Below, piece after piece: positions 8,295-19,353 of a DNA stretch of 64,000 bases; positions within the stretch are counted from its first letter, which is position 1; each line of letters starts with the position of its first letter. The notes beneath the pieces were generated by a model. It saw only the letters and a list, made by a program, of their open reading frames with translations. It had not been told where the DNA came from and ran no database searches. The position numbers and the translations under genes are program-made. This DNA is from Microtetraspora glauca (GTDB taxonomy: Bacteria; Actinomycetota; Actinomycetes; Streptosporangiales; Streptosporangiaceae): assembly GCA_001570385.1 (NCBI GenBank), contig BBYL01000016.1, positions 124,001-188,000 on the forward strand, read 5' to 3'.

Positions 8295-10385
8295 GTGAGC
8301 GCCGAAACCTCCGTGCCCCGTCCCCGGGAGTCGGGTTTGGACATCTCAGACTCCGGCCTCTTCCGTGGCCTCATGTCCGAGGCCCCCTTCGCCTTCGCGT
8401 TCTTTGACCCGTCCGGGCGGTTTGTCCGTGTCAATTCGACCTTTACCGAGCTGACCGGCCACCCTGTCGAGCGGCATCTGGAGATGATGCCCGCGGACCT
8501 TCTCTCGGCCGACCTCGCCACCCTGATCGACTCGGCTCTGCGCCGGATTGGCGGCGAGGGGCTCCCTATCACCGACCAGCGCATCAGGACCCGCGCCGAG
8601 AACGGCGACACCCGGCACTGGGCGGTCTCGTTCTTCCCGATGCGGGAGGACGGCGGGCTCCTGGGCACCGCGCTCTTCGGCGTCGACCTGACCGAGCGTC
8701 AGCTCACCGAGGAGGACCTGCGCCGCAGCGAGGAGCGCTACCGCTCCCTGGTCGAGTCGCAGCAGCAGCTCGTGTGGATCACCTCGCCCAGCGGTTCCGC
8801 GATCGAGGACGCCCCGCAGTGGCGGGCCGTCACCGGCCAGGGGCTGGAGGAGTACCTCGCCCACGGCTGGCTCGACGCCGTGCACCCCGACGACCGTCCG
8901 GGAGCCGAGGAGGCGTGGCGGGAGGCGCTGCGCGGCCGGACCATGTTCGAGTGGAGCTACCGGGTGCGCACCCGGGCCAGCGGCTACCGGCACTTCGAGG
9001 TGCGCGCCGTACCGATCATCAGGCACGGCCGCGTGATCGAGTGGGTGGGCGCCAACTCCGACGTCACGCCGCAGCGTGAGGCCGAGGAGATGCGCGGCAG
9101 GCTGACCGACCAGCTCGGCGCCGCCGCCCTGCGCACCGCGCGGCTCCAGGGCGCCACGGCGCAGCTGGCCGAGGCGCTCACCGTCGAGCAGGTGGTCCAG
9201 GTCATCATCGACGTCGGGCGTACGGCCCTCGCCGCGGACCATTCGGGCGTCGCGCTGCTGGACCAGGACCGCGCGAGCCTGAAAGTGATCAACAGCGGGG
9301 GCGTCCCCGACGCGCCCGGGATCTCCGGCGACGAGATCGCGTTGTCCACCACCAGCATGATGACCATGGCGGTGAACAGCCGGCGCCCGGTGTTCGCCGA
9401 GTCGCCGCAGAGCCTGCGCAACCAGCTCGTCGACGCCGGCGCCGAGGACGAGCGGATCGCCGAGTTCCTCGAGGGCACCGACGAGCGGGCCTGGGTCGGG
9501 CTGCCGTTGCTCGCGGCCGGCCGTGCCCTGGGCGCCCTGAGGTTCTCCTTCAACCGGCCGCAGAAGATCTCGCAGGAGGACGGCGTCTTCCTGGAGGCCC
9601 TGGCAGGCCAGTGCGCGCTCGCGGTCGAGCGCGCGACGCTCTTCGAGCGTGAGCACAAGACCGCGGAGACGCTGCAGCGGAGCCTGCTGCCCGACAACCT
9701 GCCCGTGGTGCGGGGCCTGGTCCTGGCCCAGCGGTTCCGTTCCGGCTCTCGGCATGTCCAGGTCGGCGGCGACTGGTACGACGCGTTCGTCCTGCAGGAC
9801 GGCCGGGTCGCGGCCGTCCTCGGCGACGTCATGGGCAAGGGCGTCAAGGCCGCCGCGGGCATGGGCCGGATCCGCAACGCCATGCGGGCCCTGGCGCTGA
9901 CCAATCCGCCTCCTGCCGCGGTGCTCACCGGGCTGGACCGGGTCTTCGAGGCTACCGAAGAGGAGGAGCAGGTCACGACACTCGCCTACATGGTGGTCGA
10001 GCCGAACACCGGCGAGGGCACGCTCGCGCTGGCGGGACACCCGCCACCGCTGCTGGTGTCGCCGCAGGGTGTGGCGGTGCTGCACGAGACCGAGCCCGGC
10101 ACGCCGCTGGGCTGGGCGACCAGCCGCAAGCAGTTCAGATTCTGCGTGCCGCCGGGTCACACCGCCGTGCTGTACTCCGACGGTCTCGTGGAGAACCGGA
10201 AGCGCGGACTGGACGCCGGACTGCGGGATCTGTCGAACGTCGTGGCCGAGGCACCCCCCGAAGTCGTGGCAAGTCCCCACATGTTGCTGGATTTCCTGGT
10301 AGATCGGATGTTGTCCGGGTATGAGCAGGATGATGACGTGACCGTGCTCGCGGTTCACGTTCCTCCAGCCACGAAGAGTGACTGA
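8295..10385 (+). CDS. PAS-PAS-GAF-PP2C (SpoIIE-type) protein serine/threonine phosphatase
   Basis: 696 residues from GTG 8295, set by GGAGG eight bases upstream; an earlier GTG (8253) lacks a site. Domain order is PAS (about 20-140; FAFFDPSGRFVRVNSTFTELTG), PAS with a PAC-like end (about 140-270; WITSPSGSAIEDAPQWRAVTG), GAF (about 290-450; ALAADHSGVALLDQD, WVGLPLLAAG), then a SpoIIE/RsbU PP2C domain (about 460-690). The last includes the metal-binding GGDWYDAF and GDVMGKGVKAA motifs and a C-terminal DDVTVLAV. Such enzymes dephosphorylate anti-anti-sigma factors in partner-switching networks, here presumably controlled by ligand, redox or light sensing through PAS/GAF. No cognate anti-sigma gene is adjacent; the next gene is the principal sigma factor. 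Confidence 0.93.
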   Translation: MSAETSVPRPRESGLDISDSGLFRGLMSEAPFAFAFFDPSGRFVRVNSTFTELTGHPVERHLEMMPADLLSADLATLIDSALRRIGGEGLPITDQRIRTRAENGDTRHWAVSFFPMREDGGLLGTALFGVDLTERQLTEEDLRRSEERYRSLVESQQQLVWITSPSGSAIEDAPQWRAVTGQGLEEYLAHGWLDAVHPDDRPGAEEAWREALRGRTMFEWSYRVRTRASGYRHFEVRAVPIIRHGRVIEWVGANSDVTPQREAEEMRGRLTDQLGAAALRTARLQGATAQLAEALTVEQVVQVIIDVGRTALAADHSGVALLDQDRASLKVINSGGVPDAPGISGDEIALSTTSMMTMAVNSRRPVFAESPQSLRNQLVDAGAEDERIAEFLEGTDERAWVGLPLLAAGRALGALRFSFNRPQKISQEDGVFLEALAGQCALAVERATLFEREHKTAETLQRSLLPDNLPVVRGLVLAQRFRSGSRHVQVGGDWYDAFVLQDGRVAAVLGDVMGKGVKAAAGMGRIRNAMRALALTNPPPAAVLTGLDRVFEATEEEEQVTTLAYMVVEPNTGEGTLALAGHPPPLLVSPQGVAVLHETEPGTPLGWATSRKQFRFCVPPGHTAVLYSDGLVENRKRGLDAGLRDLSNVVAEAPPEVVASPHMLLDFLVDRMLSGYEQDDDVTVLAVHVPPATKSD

Positions 10386-10604
10386 ATGAAACAGTCATAA
10401 CGGTTGCTTTCGGGTATCGGTGCCCCTCATCCGTACGCACTACTGTCTCGGTCGGCCTAGGGTGGGAAGGCAACCGGCCGGAGGTGGCCGTATGGACTGC
10501 CGTGGCGTGTCACAATGGCATGTCGCGGTCCGCGCGGCCTCACCATCGGAAAAGAAGCAACCATCTGGGTCCATTCTCGCCATGCGTTCGTTCGAGAGGT
10601 GTTC
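10386..10604. promoter_or_regulatory. Upstream region of the principal sigma factor gene
   Basis: 219 bp without a gene. It should contain the hrdB promoter(s). A possible -10 TAGGGT lies at 10458-10463, but I see no well-spaced -35. The ribosome site GAGAGG is near 10591-10597. Confidence 0.4.
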
Positions 10605-12260
10605 GTGTCGCCTGCAAGTTCGACTCGCTCGAAGCCGTCGGAGCTGAACGAGCCAGTGATTCAGCAGCTCCTCGAGCGTGGGCGCTCGCAGGGTTTCCTC
10701 GAGTCCGAGGATGTCCGCAGGGCCTTCGAGGAAGCGGACATCCCGCTGTCGCACGCCGCTGGATTCCTGCGCAGCCTCAGCAAGGAGGGTGTGACCGTCG
10801 TGGTCACCGCGGCCGATTCCGCCGCGGCGCCCAAGCGGTCTCGTGGCCAAGCAAAGCGCCGCACCTCCGCTCCGGTCAAGAAGACCACCAAGTCCGCCGC
10901 CGCCAAGGAGGCACAGCCCGAGACCGTCACCGCCGTCGTGACCGGCTCGGCGGACTCGGGGCCCGCGCCCGCGCCGAAGAGGCCCGCCGCGAAGAAGGCC
11001 GCTCCGGCCAAGAAGACCGCGGCGCCCACCAGCAAGCCCAAGCCCACGGCTCCCAACACGGGGCCGGAGTCCAAGGCCGTCAAGGGCGATTCCAAGCCCA
11101 AGTCGTCCGAGCTCGCTGAGGACGATGAGGACATCGACCTCGAGGGTGACGTCGAGATCGAGGACTTCGACATCGACGTCGAGGACGTCGAGATCGAGTC
11201 CGACTCGGACGGCGAGGCGGAAGCCGACGCCGAGACCGAGAGCGACGGCGAGGAGAAGGCGGCGCCCGTCGCCCACTCCGAGGACGAGGTGCTCATCCTC
11301 ACCGACGATGACGACGACGCGCCCGTGGCTCAGGTCGCGGCCGCCGGCGCCACCGCCGACCCCGTCAAGGACTATCTCAAGCAGATCGGCAAGGTCCCCC
11401 TGCTCAACGCCGAGCAGGAGGTGGAACTCGCCAAGCGCATCGAGGCGGGCCTGTTCGCAGAGGAGCAGCTGGCCAGCGACGGCGAGCAGCTTCCGGTCGA
11501 CGTCCGCGCCGAGCTGGAGTGGATCGCCGAGGACGGCCGCCGCGCCAAGAACCACCTGCTGGAGGCCAACCTTCGGCTCGTGGTCTCGCTGGCCAAGCGC
11601 TACACCGGCCGCGGCATGCTCTTCCTGGACCTGATCCAGGAGGGCAACCTCGGTCTCATCCGCGCCGTCGAGAAGTTCGACTACACCAAGGGCTACAAGT
11701 TCTCCACGTACGCCACCTGGTGGATCCGGCAGGCGATCACCCGCGCCATGGCGGACCAGGCGCGGACCATCCGCATCCCGGTCCACATGGTCGAAGTGAT
11801 CAACAAGCTGGCCCGGGTCCAGCGGCAGATGCTGCAGGACCTCGGCCGCGAGCCCACGCCGGAGGAGCTGGCTCGCGAGCTCGACATGACCCCGGAGAAG
11901 GTCATCGAGGTCCAGAAGTACGGGCGCGAGCCGATCTCCCTGCACACCCCCCTCGGTGAGGAGGGTGACAGCGAGTTCGGTGACCTCATCGAGGACTCCG
12001 AGGCCATCGTTCCGGCCGACGCCGTCAGCTTCACGCTGCTCCAGGAGCAGCTGCACTCCGTTCTGGACACGCTGTCCGAGCGGGAGGCGGGCGTCGTGTC
12101 GATGCGGTTCGGTCTCACCGACGGCCAGCCCAAGACCCTCGACGAGATCGGCAAGGTCTACGGCGTGACCCGCGAGCGGATCCGCCAGATCGAGTCCAAG
12201 ACCATGTCCAAGCTGCGTCACCCCTCGCGGTCCCAGGTGCTCCGCGACTACCTGGACTAG
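10605..12260 (+). CDS. hrdB: Principal RNA polymerase sigma factor (HrdB/SigA, group 1)
   Basis: 551 residues. GTG 10605 is preceded by GAGAGG and gives an N-terminus (VSPASSTRSKPSELNEPVIQ) matching region 1.1 of actinobacterial HrdB proteins. A Lys/Ala-rich linker (residues about 70-160) and a very acidic Asp/Glu stretch (about 165-230) follow. The core then has region 1.2 (DPVKDYLKQIGKVPLLNAEQE), region 2 (ANLRLVVSLAKRYTGRGMLF, DLIQEGNLGLIRAVEKFDY, YATWWIRQAITRAMADQART), region 3 and region 4 (LSEREAGVVSMRFGL, GVTRERIRQIESKTMSKLRH). It directs housekeeping transcription. A strong terminator follows. Confidence 0.97.
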   Translation: MSPASSTRSKPSELNEPVIQQLLERGRSQGFLESEDVRRAFEEADIPLSHAAGFLRSLSKEGVTVVVTAADSAAAPKRSRGQAKRRTSAPVKKTTKSAAAKEAQPETVTAVVTGSADSGPAPAPKRPAAKKAAPAKKTAAPTSKPKPTAPNTGPESKAVKGDSKPKSSELAEDDEDIDLEGDVEIEDFDIDVEDVEIESDSDGEAEADAETESDGEEKAAPVAHSEDEVLILTDDDDDAPVAQVAAAGATADPVKDYLKQIGKVPLLNAEQEVELAKRIEAGLFAEEQLASDGEQLPVDVRAELEWIAEDGRRAKNHLLEANLRLVVSLAKRYTGRGMLFLDLIQEGNLGLIRAVEKFDYTKGYKFSTYATWWIRQAITRAMADQARTIRIPVHMVEVINKLARVQRQMLQDLGREPTPEELARELDMTPEKVIEVQKYGREPISLHTPLGEEGDSEFGDLIEDSEAIVPADAVSFTLLQEQLHSVLDTLSEREAGVVSMRFGLTDGQPKTLDEIGKVYGVTRERIRQIESKTMSKLRHPSRSQVLRDYLD

Positions 12261-12282
12261 CCGCAGGACCGGCCACACGTCG

Positions 12283-12318
12283 AACGGCCCCGACCTCCTC
12301 TCGGAGGGCGGGGCCGTT
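12283..12318 (+). terminator. hrdB terminator
   Basis: Inverted repeat AACGGCCCC (12283-12291) and GGGGCCGTT (12310-12318), with a nested CTCC/GGAG pairing inside the loop, followed by TTTAA. It begins 22 nt after the hrdB stop codon. Confidence 0.8.
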
Positions 12319-12365
12319 TAACGTGCACGTAACCTTCCGGTAGCGCCGGACGCCCCCGACACTCC

Positions 12366-12371
12366 TAGGCT
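12366..12371 (+). promoter_or_regulatory. Probable -10 element of a leaderless transcript
   Basis: TAGGCT lies 8 nt upstream of ATG 12380, with no Shine-Dalgarno in between. This matches the actinobacterial leaderless layout, in which transcription begins at or next to the start codon. Confidence 0.45.
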
Positions 12372-12379
12372 CGCCGCTC

Positions 12380-13354
12380 ATGGGAGTGATCGAAGTGGAT
12401 CGGGCACGTGCTCGGGGGCCACGAGTGATCCCGGACCGTCCATGGGCGGACCCTGTACTCGACGAGGCGGCCGCCGCCGTTCATCGGGGAGTTCTCACGG
12501 CGGGAGTTCCCGCTCTCACGGCGACCAGGGGGGACGCCGAGATCCGTTCGCTTCGCGTGGAGGCCCTGTCCCGGGCCGCCGCGGGCTACGAGCACGTCAT
12601 CGAGCGGCTGATCAGCCACGATCAGGGCAATCCCGACCTGTGGTTGTGGCTGGGCCGCACCAGGATCGAGCAGGCATGGGCGCTGAAACCCGACGCGAAG
12701 GCGAGGGCCGTACAGGCTCACCGCCTGCAGGCGTTCCACGCGGCCATGGAGTCCGCGCGGAGACCGCTGCTCATCGCCGCCTCGCTGGCCCCCGCCGATC
12801 CGGTTCCCTGGGAGTGCCTGATGTGGCTGGCACTGGGGCTGGACCGGCCGCGCCCGGACAAGGATTCGGTCTGGTCGGAGTGCGTCCGCCGCTGGCCGAC
12901 GCTGTTCGCCGCGCATCTCGCCCGCCTGATCACGCTCTCGCCCGGATGGGGCGGCACCGCGCAGGAGATGTTCGCGTTCGCCAGGTCCACCGCCGCCCGT
13001 GCTCCCGAGGGCAGCCCGCTGCCGGCGCTGATCCCGCTCGCCCACTTCGAGAACGTCGCCGCGGAGCGGTCTCCGATGTCGCGGAGCGGCTGGTTCTCTT
13101 TCGACGTCCAGCGGGAGATCGTCTCCGTCGCCGGTCACTGGACGGATCGGCGCCTGGGAGGGGTCCACCCGCGCTCGATCGAGGCGCACAACGCGTTCGG
13201 CGCCGCCTTCTACGTCGCGGATCTCCGCCGTCCGGCCAGGGGGCACCTCGCGCGCACCGGGGGGAGGTTCAGCCGGCTGCCCTGGTCGCATCTCGGAGAG
13301 CCCCAGCAGCAGTTCCTCCGCGCATGCGGGCGACTGAATGTGATCACGAACTGA
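12380..13354 (+). CDS. Uncharacterised helical-repeat protein downstream of hrdB
   Basis: 324 residues from ATG 12380. The sequence is helix-rich in the manner of TPR-like proteins: LRVEALSRAAAGYEHVIERLI, DLWLWLGRTRIEQAWAL, ARRPLLIAASLAPADPVPWECLMWLALGL. A Trp-rich C-terminal third includes WFSFDVQREIV and HNAFGAAFYVADL. There is no signal peptide or membrane segment. Similar proteins of unknown role occur in actinomycetes. The last 11 nt overlap, tail to tail, the convergent yaaA gene. A possible leaderless promoter precedes it. Confidence 0.75.
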   Translation: MGVIEVDRARARGPRVIPDRPWADPVLDEAAAAVHRGVLTAGVPALTATRGDAEIRSLRVEALSRAAAGYEHVIERLISHDQGNPDLWLWLGRTRIEQAWALKPDAKARAVQAHRLQAFHAAMESARRPLLIAASLAPADPVPWECLMWLALGLDRPRPDKDSVWSECVRRWPTLFAAHLARLITLSPGWGGTAQEMFAFARSTAARAPEGSPLPALIPLAHFENVAAERSPMSRSGWFSFDVQREIVSVAGHWTDRRLGGVHPRSIEAHNAFGAAFYVADLRRPARGHLARTGGRFSRLPWSHLGEPQQQFLRACGRLNVITN

Positions 13355-14102
13355 TCACGATATCGAGGGTCCAGGGCTTGCCGGAGCGCGGGGCGGGGCC
13401 GAGTTCGGTGTGATGCCCCAGCCCGCGGAGAACCTCGGCCAGCTCCTGAGGGCCGCCCGGTTCATCGGAGCTTTCCACCAGCGACCTGGCCACCGCGCCC
13501 CTGGTCGCCTTGGCCATGTGGCTCACCACCGTGCGCCTTCCCGCCGCTTCCTTCAACACCCGTACGGCCACCGCCCGCCCGCCGGCCGGCCACGCCTGGG
13601 CGTACGTGGAGGACCGCATATCCACGATCAGGCCGGGCAGCGGGCCCAGCACCGCCGCCAATGAGGGGCGCCAGAAGGCGGCCAGGCCGCCCATCGGCGG
13701 CAGCGCGCGTGCCATGGAGAGCCGGTACGGCGGCACGCGGTCGGTCAGCCGGAGCGCGCCCCACAGGCCGGAGAAGACGATGACGCGCTCGTCCGCCCGC
13801 CTTCTCGCGTCCGGAACCAGCGTGGGCAGCCCCAGATTGTCGTACAGGACGCCGGTGTACAGGTCGGCCGCGGTGAGGGTGGAGGCGGTGCGCAGGTCGC
13901 GGTTCCTGTCGATCTCGTCACGCTGCCCCTCCGACAGGCCGAGCACGGCCTGGGCGTCGGGGGTGTGACAGAGAGTGATCAGAGCATCGAGCACCTTCTC
14001 CCGTGGGGAGGTCAGTTCGGGGAAGCCGAGGGTGTCGAGGTCGAGCACGGGTCCGTCGCCCCGGGACGCCTTTCCTTCGGAGGGAGGCAACAGGATCAGC
14101 AC
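13344..14102 (-). CDS. yaaA: YaaA family peroxide stress protein
   Basis: 252 residues from ATG 14102. It opens with MLILLPPSEGKA, the signature N-terminus of the YaaA/DUF328 family, and continues with LYTGVLYDNLGLPTLVPDARRR, VIVFSGLWGALRLTDRVPPYRLSM and a VIDMRSSTYAQAW-like motif (LIVDMRSSTYAQAWP). In Escherichia coli YaaA binds DNA and limits iron-driven oxidative damage during peroxide stress. It is a single-gene unit. Its 3' end overlaps the convergent gene by 11 nt, and the two may share a terminator. Confidence 0.93.
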   Translation of the reverse strand: MLILLPPSEGKASRGDGPVLDLDTLGFPELTSPREKVLDALITLCHTPDAQAVLGLSEGQRDEIDRNRDLRTASTLTAADLYTGVLYDNLGLPTLVPDARRRADERVIVFSGLWGALRLTDRVPPYRLSMARALPPMGGLAAFWRPSLAAVLGPLPGLIVDMRSSTYAQAWPAGGRAVAVRVLKEAAGRRTVVSHMAKATRGAVARSLVESSDEPGGPQELAEVLRGLGHHTELGPAPRSGKPWTLDIVISS

Positions 14103-14207
14103 GCTTCCCAGCCTATCGACGGGATCACCCGGTGGTGTGGGCGGCCGGTGGATGACCAGCGCGGACGGCCGCGGTCAGGGGCTGCGACCGCGATCAGGGT
14201 GCTGCGA

Positions 14208-14213
14208 TAAGGT
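14208..14213 (+). promoter_or_regulatory. Probable -10 element, leaderless acetyltransferase gene
   Basis: TAAGGT is separated by six bases from GTG 14220, and no ribosome site lies between them. The spacing is that of leaderless actinobacterial transcripts. Confidence 0.5.
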
Positions 14214-14219
14214 CCGCCC

Positions 14220-14930
14220 GTGTCCGAATTCGACCGACTTGTTGATGAAGCGTGGCCGGCGCCCTACCGGGTGGCCGCGGGGGACTGGGTGTACCGGCAC
14301 GCGGGCGGGGTGACCAAGCGGGCCAACTCCGTGCTGCCGCTGGGGGAGTGCCCCGACCTGGGGAAGGCGATCGACGACGCGGAGGGGTTCTACGCGGACC
14401 TCGGCCGTCCGTGCGTGTTCTCCATCGGCGGGGGCGCCACGCCCGGGCTCGACGCGGAGTTGGCGTCCCGTGGCTACCGTCTGGTCGACCCCACGCTGGT
14501 CATGACCAGCTCGTCGCTGGAGGGCTCGTCCGATCCGACGATCGCGCCGGAGCCGTCACAGGGCTGGGTGGACACCTGGTGGCGGGTGGACGGCGGCAGG
14601 CATCCCGCCGGGACGGAGATCTCCGCCAAGGACTGGGGTGTGCGCATTCTCACCGGGGTTCCCGCGGCGTACGCCTCGCTGGGCGAGGAGGCCGTGGGCA
14701 GGGGAGTGCGGCAGGGGGAGTGGCTCGGGATCTACTGCATGGCGGTGGTCCCCGAGGCCAGGCGGAGAGGCCTGGCTGGCGCGGTACTGCGCGGCCTGCT
14801 CGGCTGGGGGAGGGACCAGGGGGCGAGCCGCGCCTATCTGGTCGTCACGGAGGGTAACGAAGGGGCTCGCGCGCTCTACGAGCGCGAGGGTTTCACCGTG
14901 GCCGGACGCTATCACTACCGCGTCCGATGA
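14220..14930 (+). CDS. GNAT family N-acetyltransferase
   Basis: 236 residues from GTG 14220. The C-terminal half carries the GNAT fold: IYCMAVVPEARRRGLAGAVLRGLLGWGRDQG (acetyl-CoA-binding RRxGxA loop, about residues 164-190), then AYLVVTEGNEGARALYEREGFTVAGRYHYR. The N-terminal half (residues 1-130) is a divergent second lobe with a GGGATPGLDAELASRGY element. The acceptor substrate cannot be predicted. It is divergent from yaaA, with 117 bp between them. Confidence 0.9.
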   Translation: MSEFDRLVDEAWPAPYRVAAGDWVYRHAGGVTKRANSVLPLGECPDLGKAIDDAEGFYADLGRPCVFSIGGGATPGLDAELASRGYRLVDPTLVMTSSSLEGSSDPTIAPEPSQGWVDTWWRVDGGRHPAGTEISAKDWGVRILTGVPAAYASLGEEAVGRGVRQGEWLGIYCMAVVPEARRRGLAGAVLRGLLGWGRDQGASRAYLVVTEGNEGARALYEREGFTVAGRYHYRVR

Positions 14931-15033
14931 CCACCGCCGGTGAGACCTGGGTGGCATAGCCCGGGAGGACATAGGGGCGGCGCGGCTGGAGGGCGGCCTT
15001 TTCGGACCGCCCCCAGGCACGCCGTCTATCGGG

Positions 15034-15261
15034 TCAGCGTTCGCTCGCTGCGGACGCGGGGGATTCACTGAGTCGGGCCGACTCGTCCTGGATCTCGGCG
15101 CCCTTGTCGCGCAGCACGCTTACGTGCTGGCGTCCGTGGTGAGCGCAGAAGAGCAGCTCCCCGCCCACGGGCAGGGTCGCGCGGATGTAGGCCTGAGCAC
15201 CACACCTGTCGCAGCGGTCCAGGGCTGTCAGCGGCTTGATGGGGGCGAGAGCTCCAGTCAC
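15034..15261 (-). CDS. DUF7455 small zinc-ribbon-like protein
   Basis: 75 residues from GTG 15261, with AAAGGCGA just upstream. The core has LDRCDRCGAQAYIRATLP and GELLFCAHHGRQH: two CxxC/CxxH-type pairs 20 residues apart, which could bind one zinc ion. Homologues are widespread and conserved in actinomycetes, usually near hrdB and parE as here. The function is unknown. It is transcribed away from parE across a 244-bp gap. Confidence 0.88.
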   Translation of the reverse strand: MTGALAPIKPLTALDRCDRCGAQAYIRATLPVGGELLFCAHHGRQHVSVLRDKGAEIQDESARLSESPASAASER

Positions 15262-15505
15262 GTATCGCCTTTCGGGTCACCCCACGGTGTGGGGACGTTG
15301 GCGTCAGTCACTTGGGACAACATCTAACCGGATGAGGACGTTCCCAATCACTGCGCCGCTACGCCGAGAGCGGAATGATCTGGAAAGTGGTCCAGATCAC
15401 ATCGGAAGTGCGGGAGATCTCCGTGCGCCTGGCAAGCTTGTACCCGTAAAAACAGGATGGGCGGTAGGCTGCGTACGCCTGTTCGATTGATAAATGGGAG
15501 CTGGT

Positions 15506-17587
<2,082 letters not shown>

Positions 17588-17622
17588 CGGCCGAGGTCGA
17601 CCGCAACCACATTCGACGCCTA

Positions 17623-17843
17623 GCGGACGTTCCTGACAAAGGCCGCCCGCCGTGAGGCGGGTGCGTGGACGCCGTCAGGGGTTTGCGGCAGGAATCCTGA
17701 CGACGGCTCAACGAGTGTGGCGTGATCACTGTGGACCGCGAGGAGGCGGTCATCCCCGATGTCCGCGTATACGTGGACATCGGGCTGCCCCGCGATCGCA
17801 CCTCGCGGGTCCCGCACCTCATCGCCGTGGCACGGGACGGCCC
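17623..17843. other. Region between parE and a convergent small gene, no firm gene
   Basis: A minus-strand frame ending at TAG 17620-17622 reads through 17820-17640 with plausible codons (for example PDVHVYADIGDDRLLAVHS). A plus-strand frame from GTG 17722 also looks coding-like, because the two are near mirror images. Neither has a ribosome site or a recognisable family, so I leave the stretch unassigned. It could be a remnant of a small gene. Confidence 0.35.
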
Positions 17844-18170
17844 CTACCCGGACTCCAGTTCCAGCGTCGTGATCCGGGCGCGTGCTTCGAGCATGGCCTC
17901 CCGGTAGCGCTCGTCCCAGTGCGGGTCGTCGTCGGGGATGGCGCGCACGGTCTGCCTGGCGAGCTCCACCGGCCCGTCCCTGCCCTGGGTCATCCTCCTG
18001 ATGACCACCAGGGTCCACCCGTCCTCCATCGCCGTGTGGGCCTCCCACCGTGGCACCTGGTCCGTCGTGCCGCCGGGCCGTGCCCGTACGGCGCCCCGGA
18101 CGAGGATCACCAGCACGTAGACCAGCACGGCGACGACGATCAGGACCGCCGGCAACACCAGGATCCGCAT
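17844..18170 (-). CDS. Small single-pass membrane protein, SPFH partner
   Basis: 108 residues from ATG 18170, with a strong GGAGGGGAGG site upstream. One N-terminal membrane segment (VLPAVLIVVAVLVYVLVILV, residues 4-23) is followed by a basic stretch and a soluble tail of about 75 residues (WTLVVIRRMTQG, ARQTVRAIPDDDPHWDERYREAMLEARARITTLELE) that ends in a helix. It lies 61 bp downstream of the SPFH gene on the same strand, which suggests a two-gene operon. No family recognised. Confidence 0.7.
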   Translation of the reverse strand: MRILVLPAVLIVVAVLVYVLVILVRGAVRARPGGTTDQVPRWEAHTAMEDGWTLVVIRRMTQGRDGPVELARQTVRAIPDDDPHWDERYREAMLEARARITTLELESG

Positions 18171-18231
18171 CCGGACGCGCCTCCCCTCCGCCCGCCTCTC
18201 GTCATGGGCGAGCGCTCGGCATGGAGATGGT

Positions 18232-19230
18232 TCAGCGGGTGGGCAGGGCCACGCCTCCGGTGTTGCCGGGGGCGTACACGGTGATGCCCTGGGGCAGGGC
18301 CTTCAGCTTCTCGATCTCTGCGCAGGTCGGGCACCTGTTGTAGCCGTCCTGCCTGGCCTTGTTGGCGTCGGCCTCGGCCCGGGCCTGGGCGACCTTGGCC
18401 TGTGCCTCGGTGACCTTGGCGAAGGCGGCCTGCGCCTGGTCGACGGCGTCCTGGACCTGCTTCGGCAGCGTGACGCGGGAGAGGTTGAAGTGGATGTTGG
18501 TGAGGAACTCGGCGCCGAGCGTGCTTTTGAGGTCCTCGGCGAGGCTGGTGTTCACGGCGTTCTGGATTTTGGCGATGTTGGCGTTGTTGCCCAGCTGCTG
18601 CAGGCCGGTCTGCTGGCCGCCCGAGTTCTGCACGAGGGAGCAGGACGAGACCAGTTCGGCGCAGCGGAAGCTGTTGACCTGGGTGCGCAGGTCGTTGTCG
18701 ATCACCGGGCGGATGATCTGGTCGAGGAAGGCGGACCAGCCCTCGTCGCCGTCCCACGGGTAGTAGGTCCCGCCGTCGGCGCTGCGGAACTTGCGGGTGC
18801 CGAACTTGTCGTCGAACGACCTGAGCGTCTCGTGGTCGAAGTTGAGGTTGAAGTACAGCGTGCCCTCGATGCCCATGTTGACGCCGTCACTGCTCGGGAC
18901 GGTGACCACGTCGACGCCGGACCGCTCACCGCCCCCGGTGGACGTGATCGTGTAGTAGCGCTGCTGCGCGGGATAGCGGTGGATCTGCGACCACCACCCG
19001 ATCCAGGTCACGCTGGAGCCGGGATCGATGACCTGGCGGACCCGGTTGTCGTCCAGGAGGCCGCCGTTGCGGACTACCGCGACCTCGCCGCCGCCGGTGC
19101 GCTCGAATCCGCCGAACGCGCCGATCACGGTCGGCACCGCGAGGATGATGGCCAGGATGACCGTGAAAATTGCCCATTTCCGGAAACTTCCGGATCTGCG
19201 GTCGTCGGCTCGGGGCGCGCTGCGGGGCAT
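18232..19230 (-). CDS. SPFH (band 7/prohibitin-like) domain membrane protein
   Basis: 332 residues from ATG 19230, with AAGGAG upstream. One N-terminal membrane segment (WAIFTVILAIILAVPTVIGAF, about residues 19-39) leads into an SPFH-like domain (GEVAVVRNGG, VRQVIDPGSSVTWIGW, DGVNMGIEGTLYFNLN). An Ala/Gln/Lys-rich coiled coil follows (about 260-300; VQDAVDQAQAAFAKVTEAQAKVAQARAEA), then a CPTC motif (RCPTCAEIEKL) and a short tail. SPFH proteins form oligomeric membrane scaffolds. The paired Cys in the tail could be a disulfide or a metal site. It is likely co-transcribed with the small membrane protein downstream. Confidence 0.88.
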   Translation of the reverse strand: MPRSAPRADDRRSGSFRKWAIFTVILAIILAVPTVIGAFGGFERTGGGEVAVVRNGGLLDDNRVRQVIDPGSSVTWIGWWSQIHRYPAQQRYYTITSTGGGERSGVDVVTVPSSDGVNMGIEGTLYFNLNFDHETLRSFDDKFGTRKFRSADGGTYYPWDGDEGWSAFLDQIIRPVIDNDLRTQVNSFRCAELVSSCSLVQNSGGQQTGLQQLGNNANIAKIQNAVNTSLAEDLKSTLGAEFLTNIHFNLSRVTLPKQVQDAVDQAQAAFAKVTEAQAKVAQARAEADANKARQDGYNRCPTCAEIEKLKALPQGITVYAPGNTGGVALPTR

Positions 19231-19353
19231 GGGGGGCTCCTTACGAACGACTGATCGCTCTGCGAAGAACGTAGCAGAGCCCCGACATGTCCGGCGCGTC
19301 CCGTACGCGAACGATCGGCGGGCGGTGAGTCAGCTCGTTCGCGCGCGGGCCGG

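Noticed and set aside
10386..10604. Oxidative-stress (SigR-type GGAAT-N18-GTT) promoter before hrdB
   Set aside because: A TGAAT followed by GTT is seen, but the spacer is 15 rather than 18 bases, so I do not claim it.
17722..17907. Small plus-strand gene beside parE
   Set aside because: It overlaps the 3' part of the minus-strand small membrane protein gene and lacks a ribosome site; kept only as unassigned.
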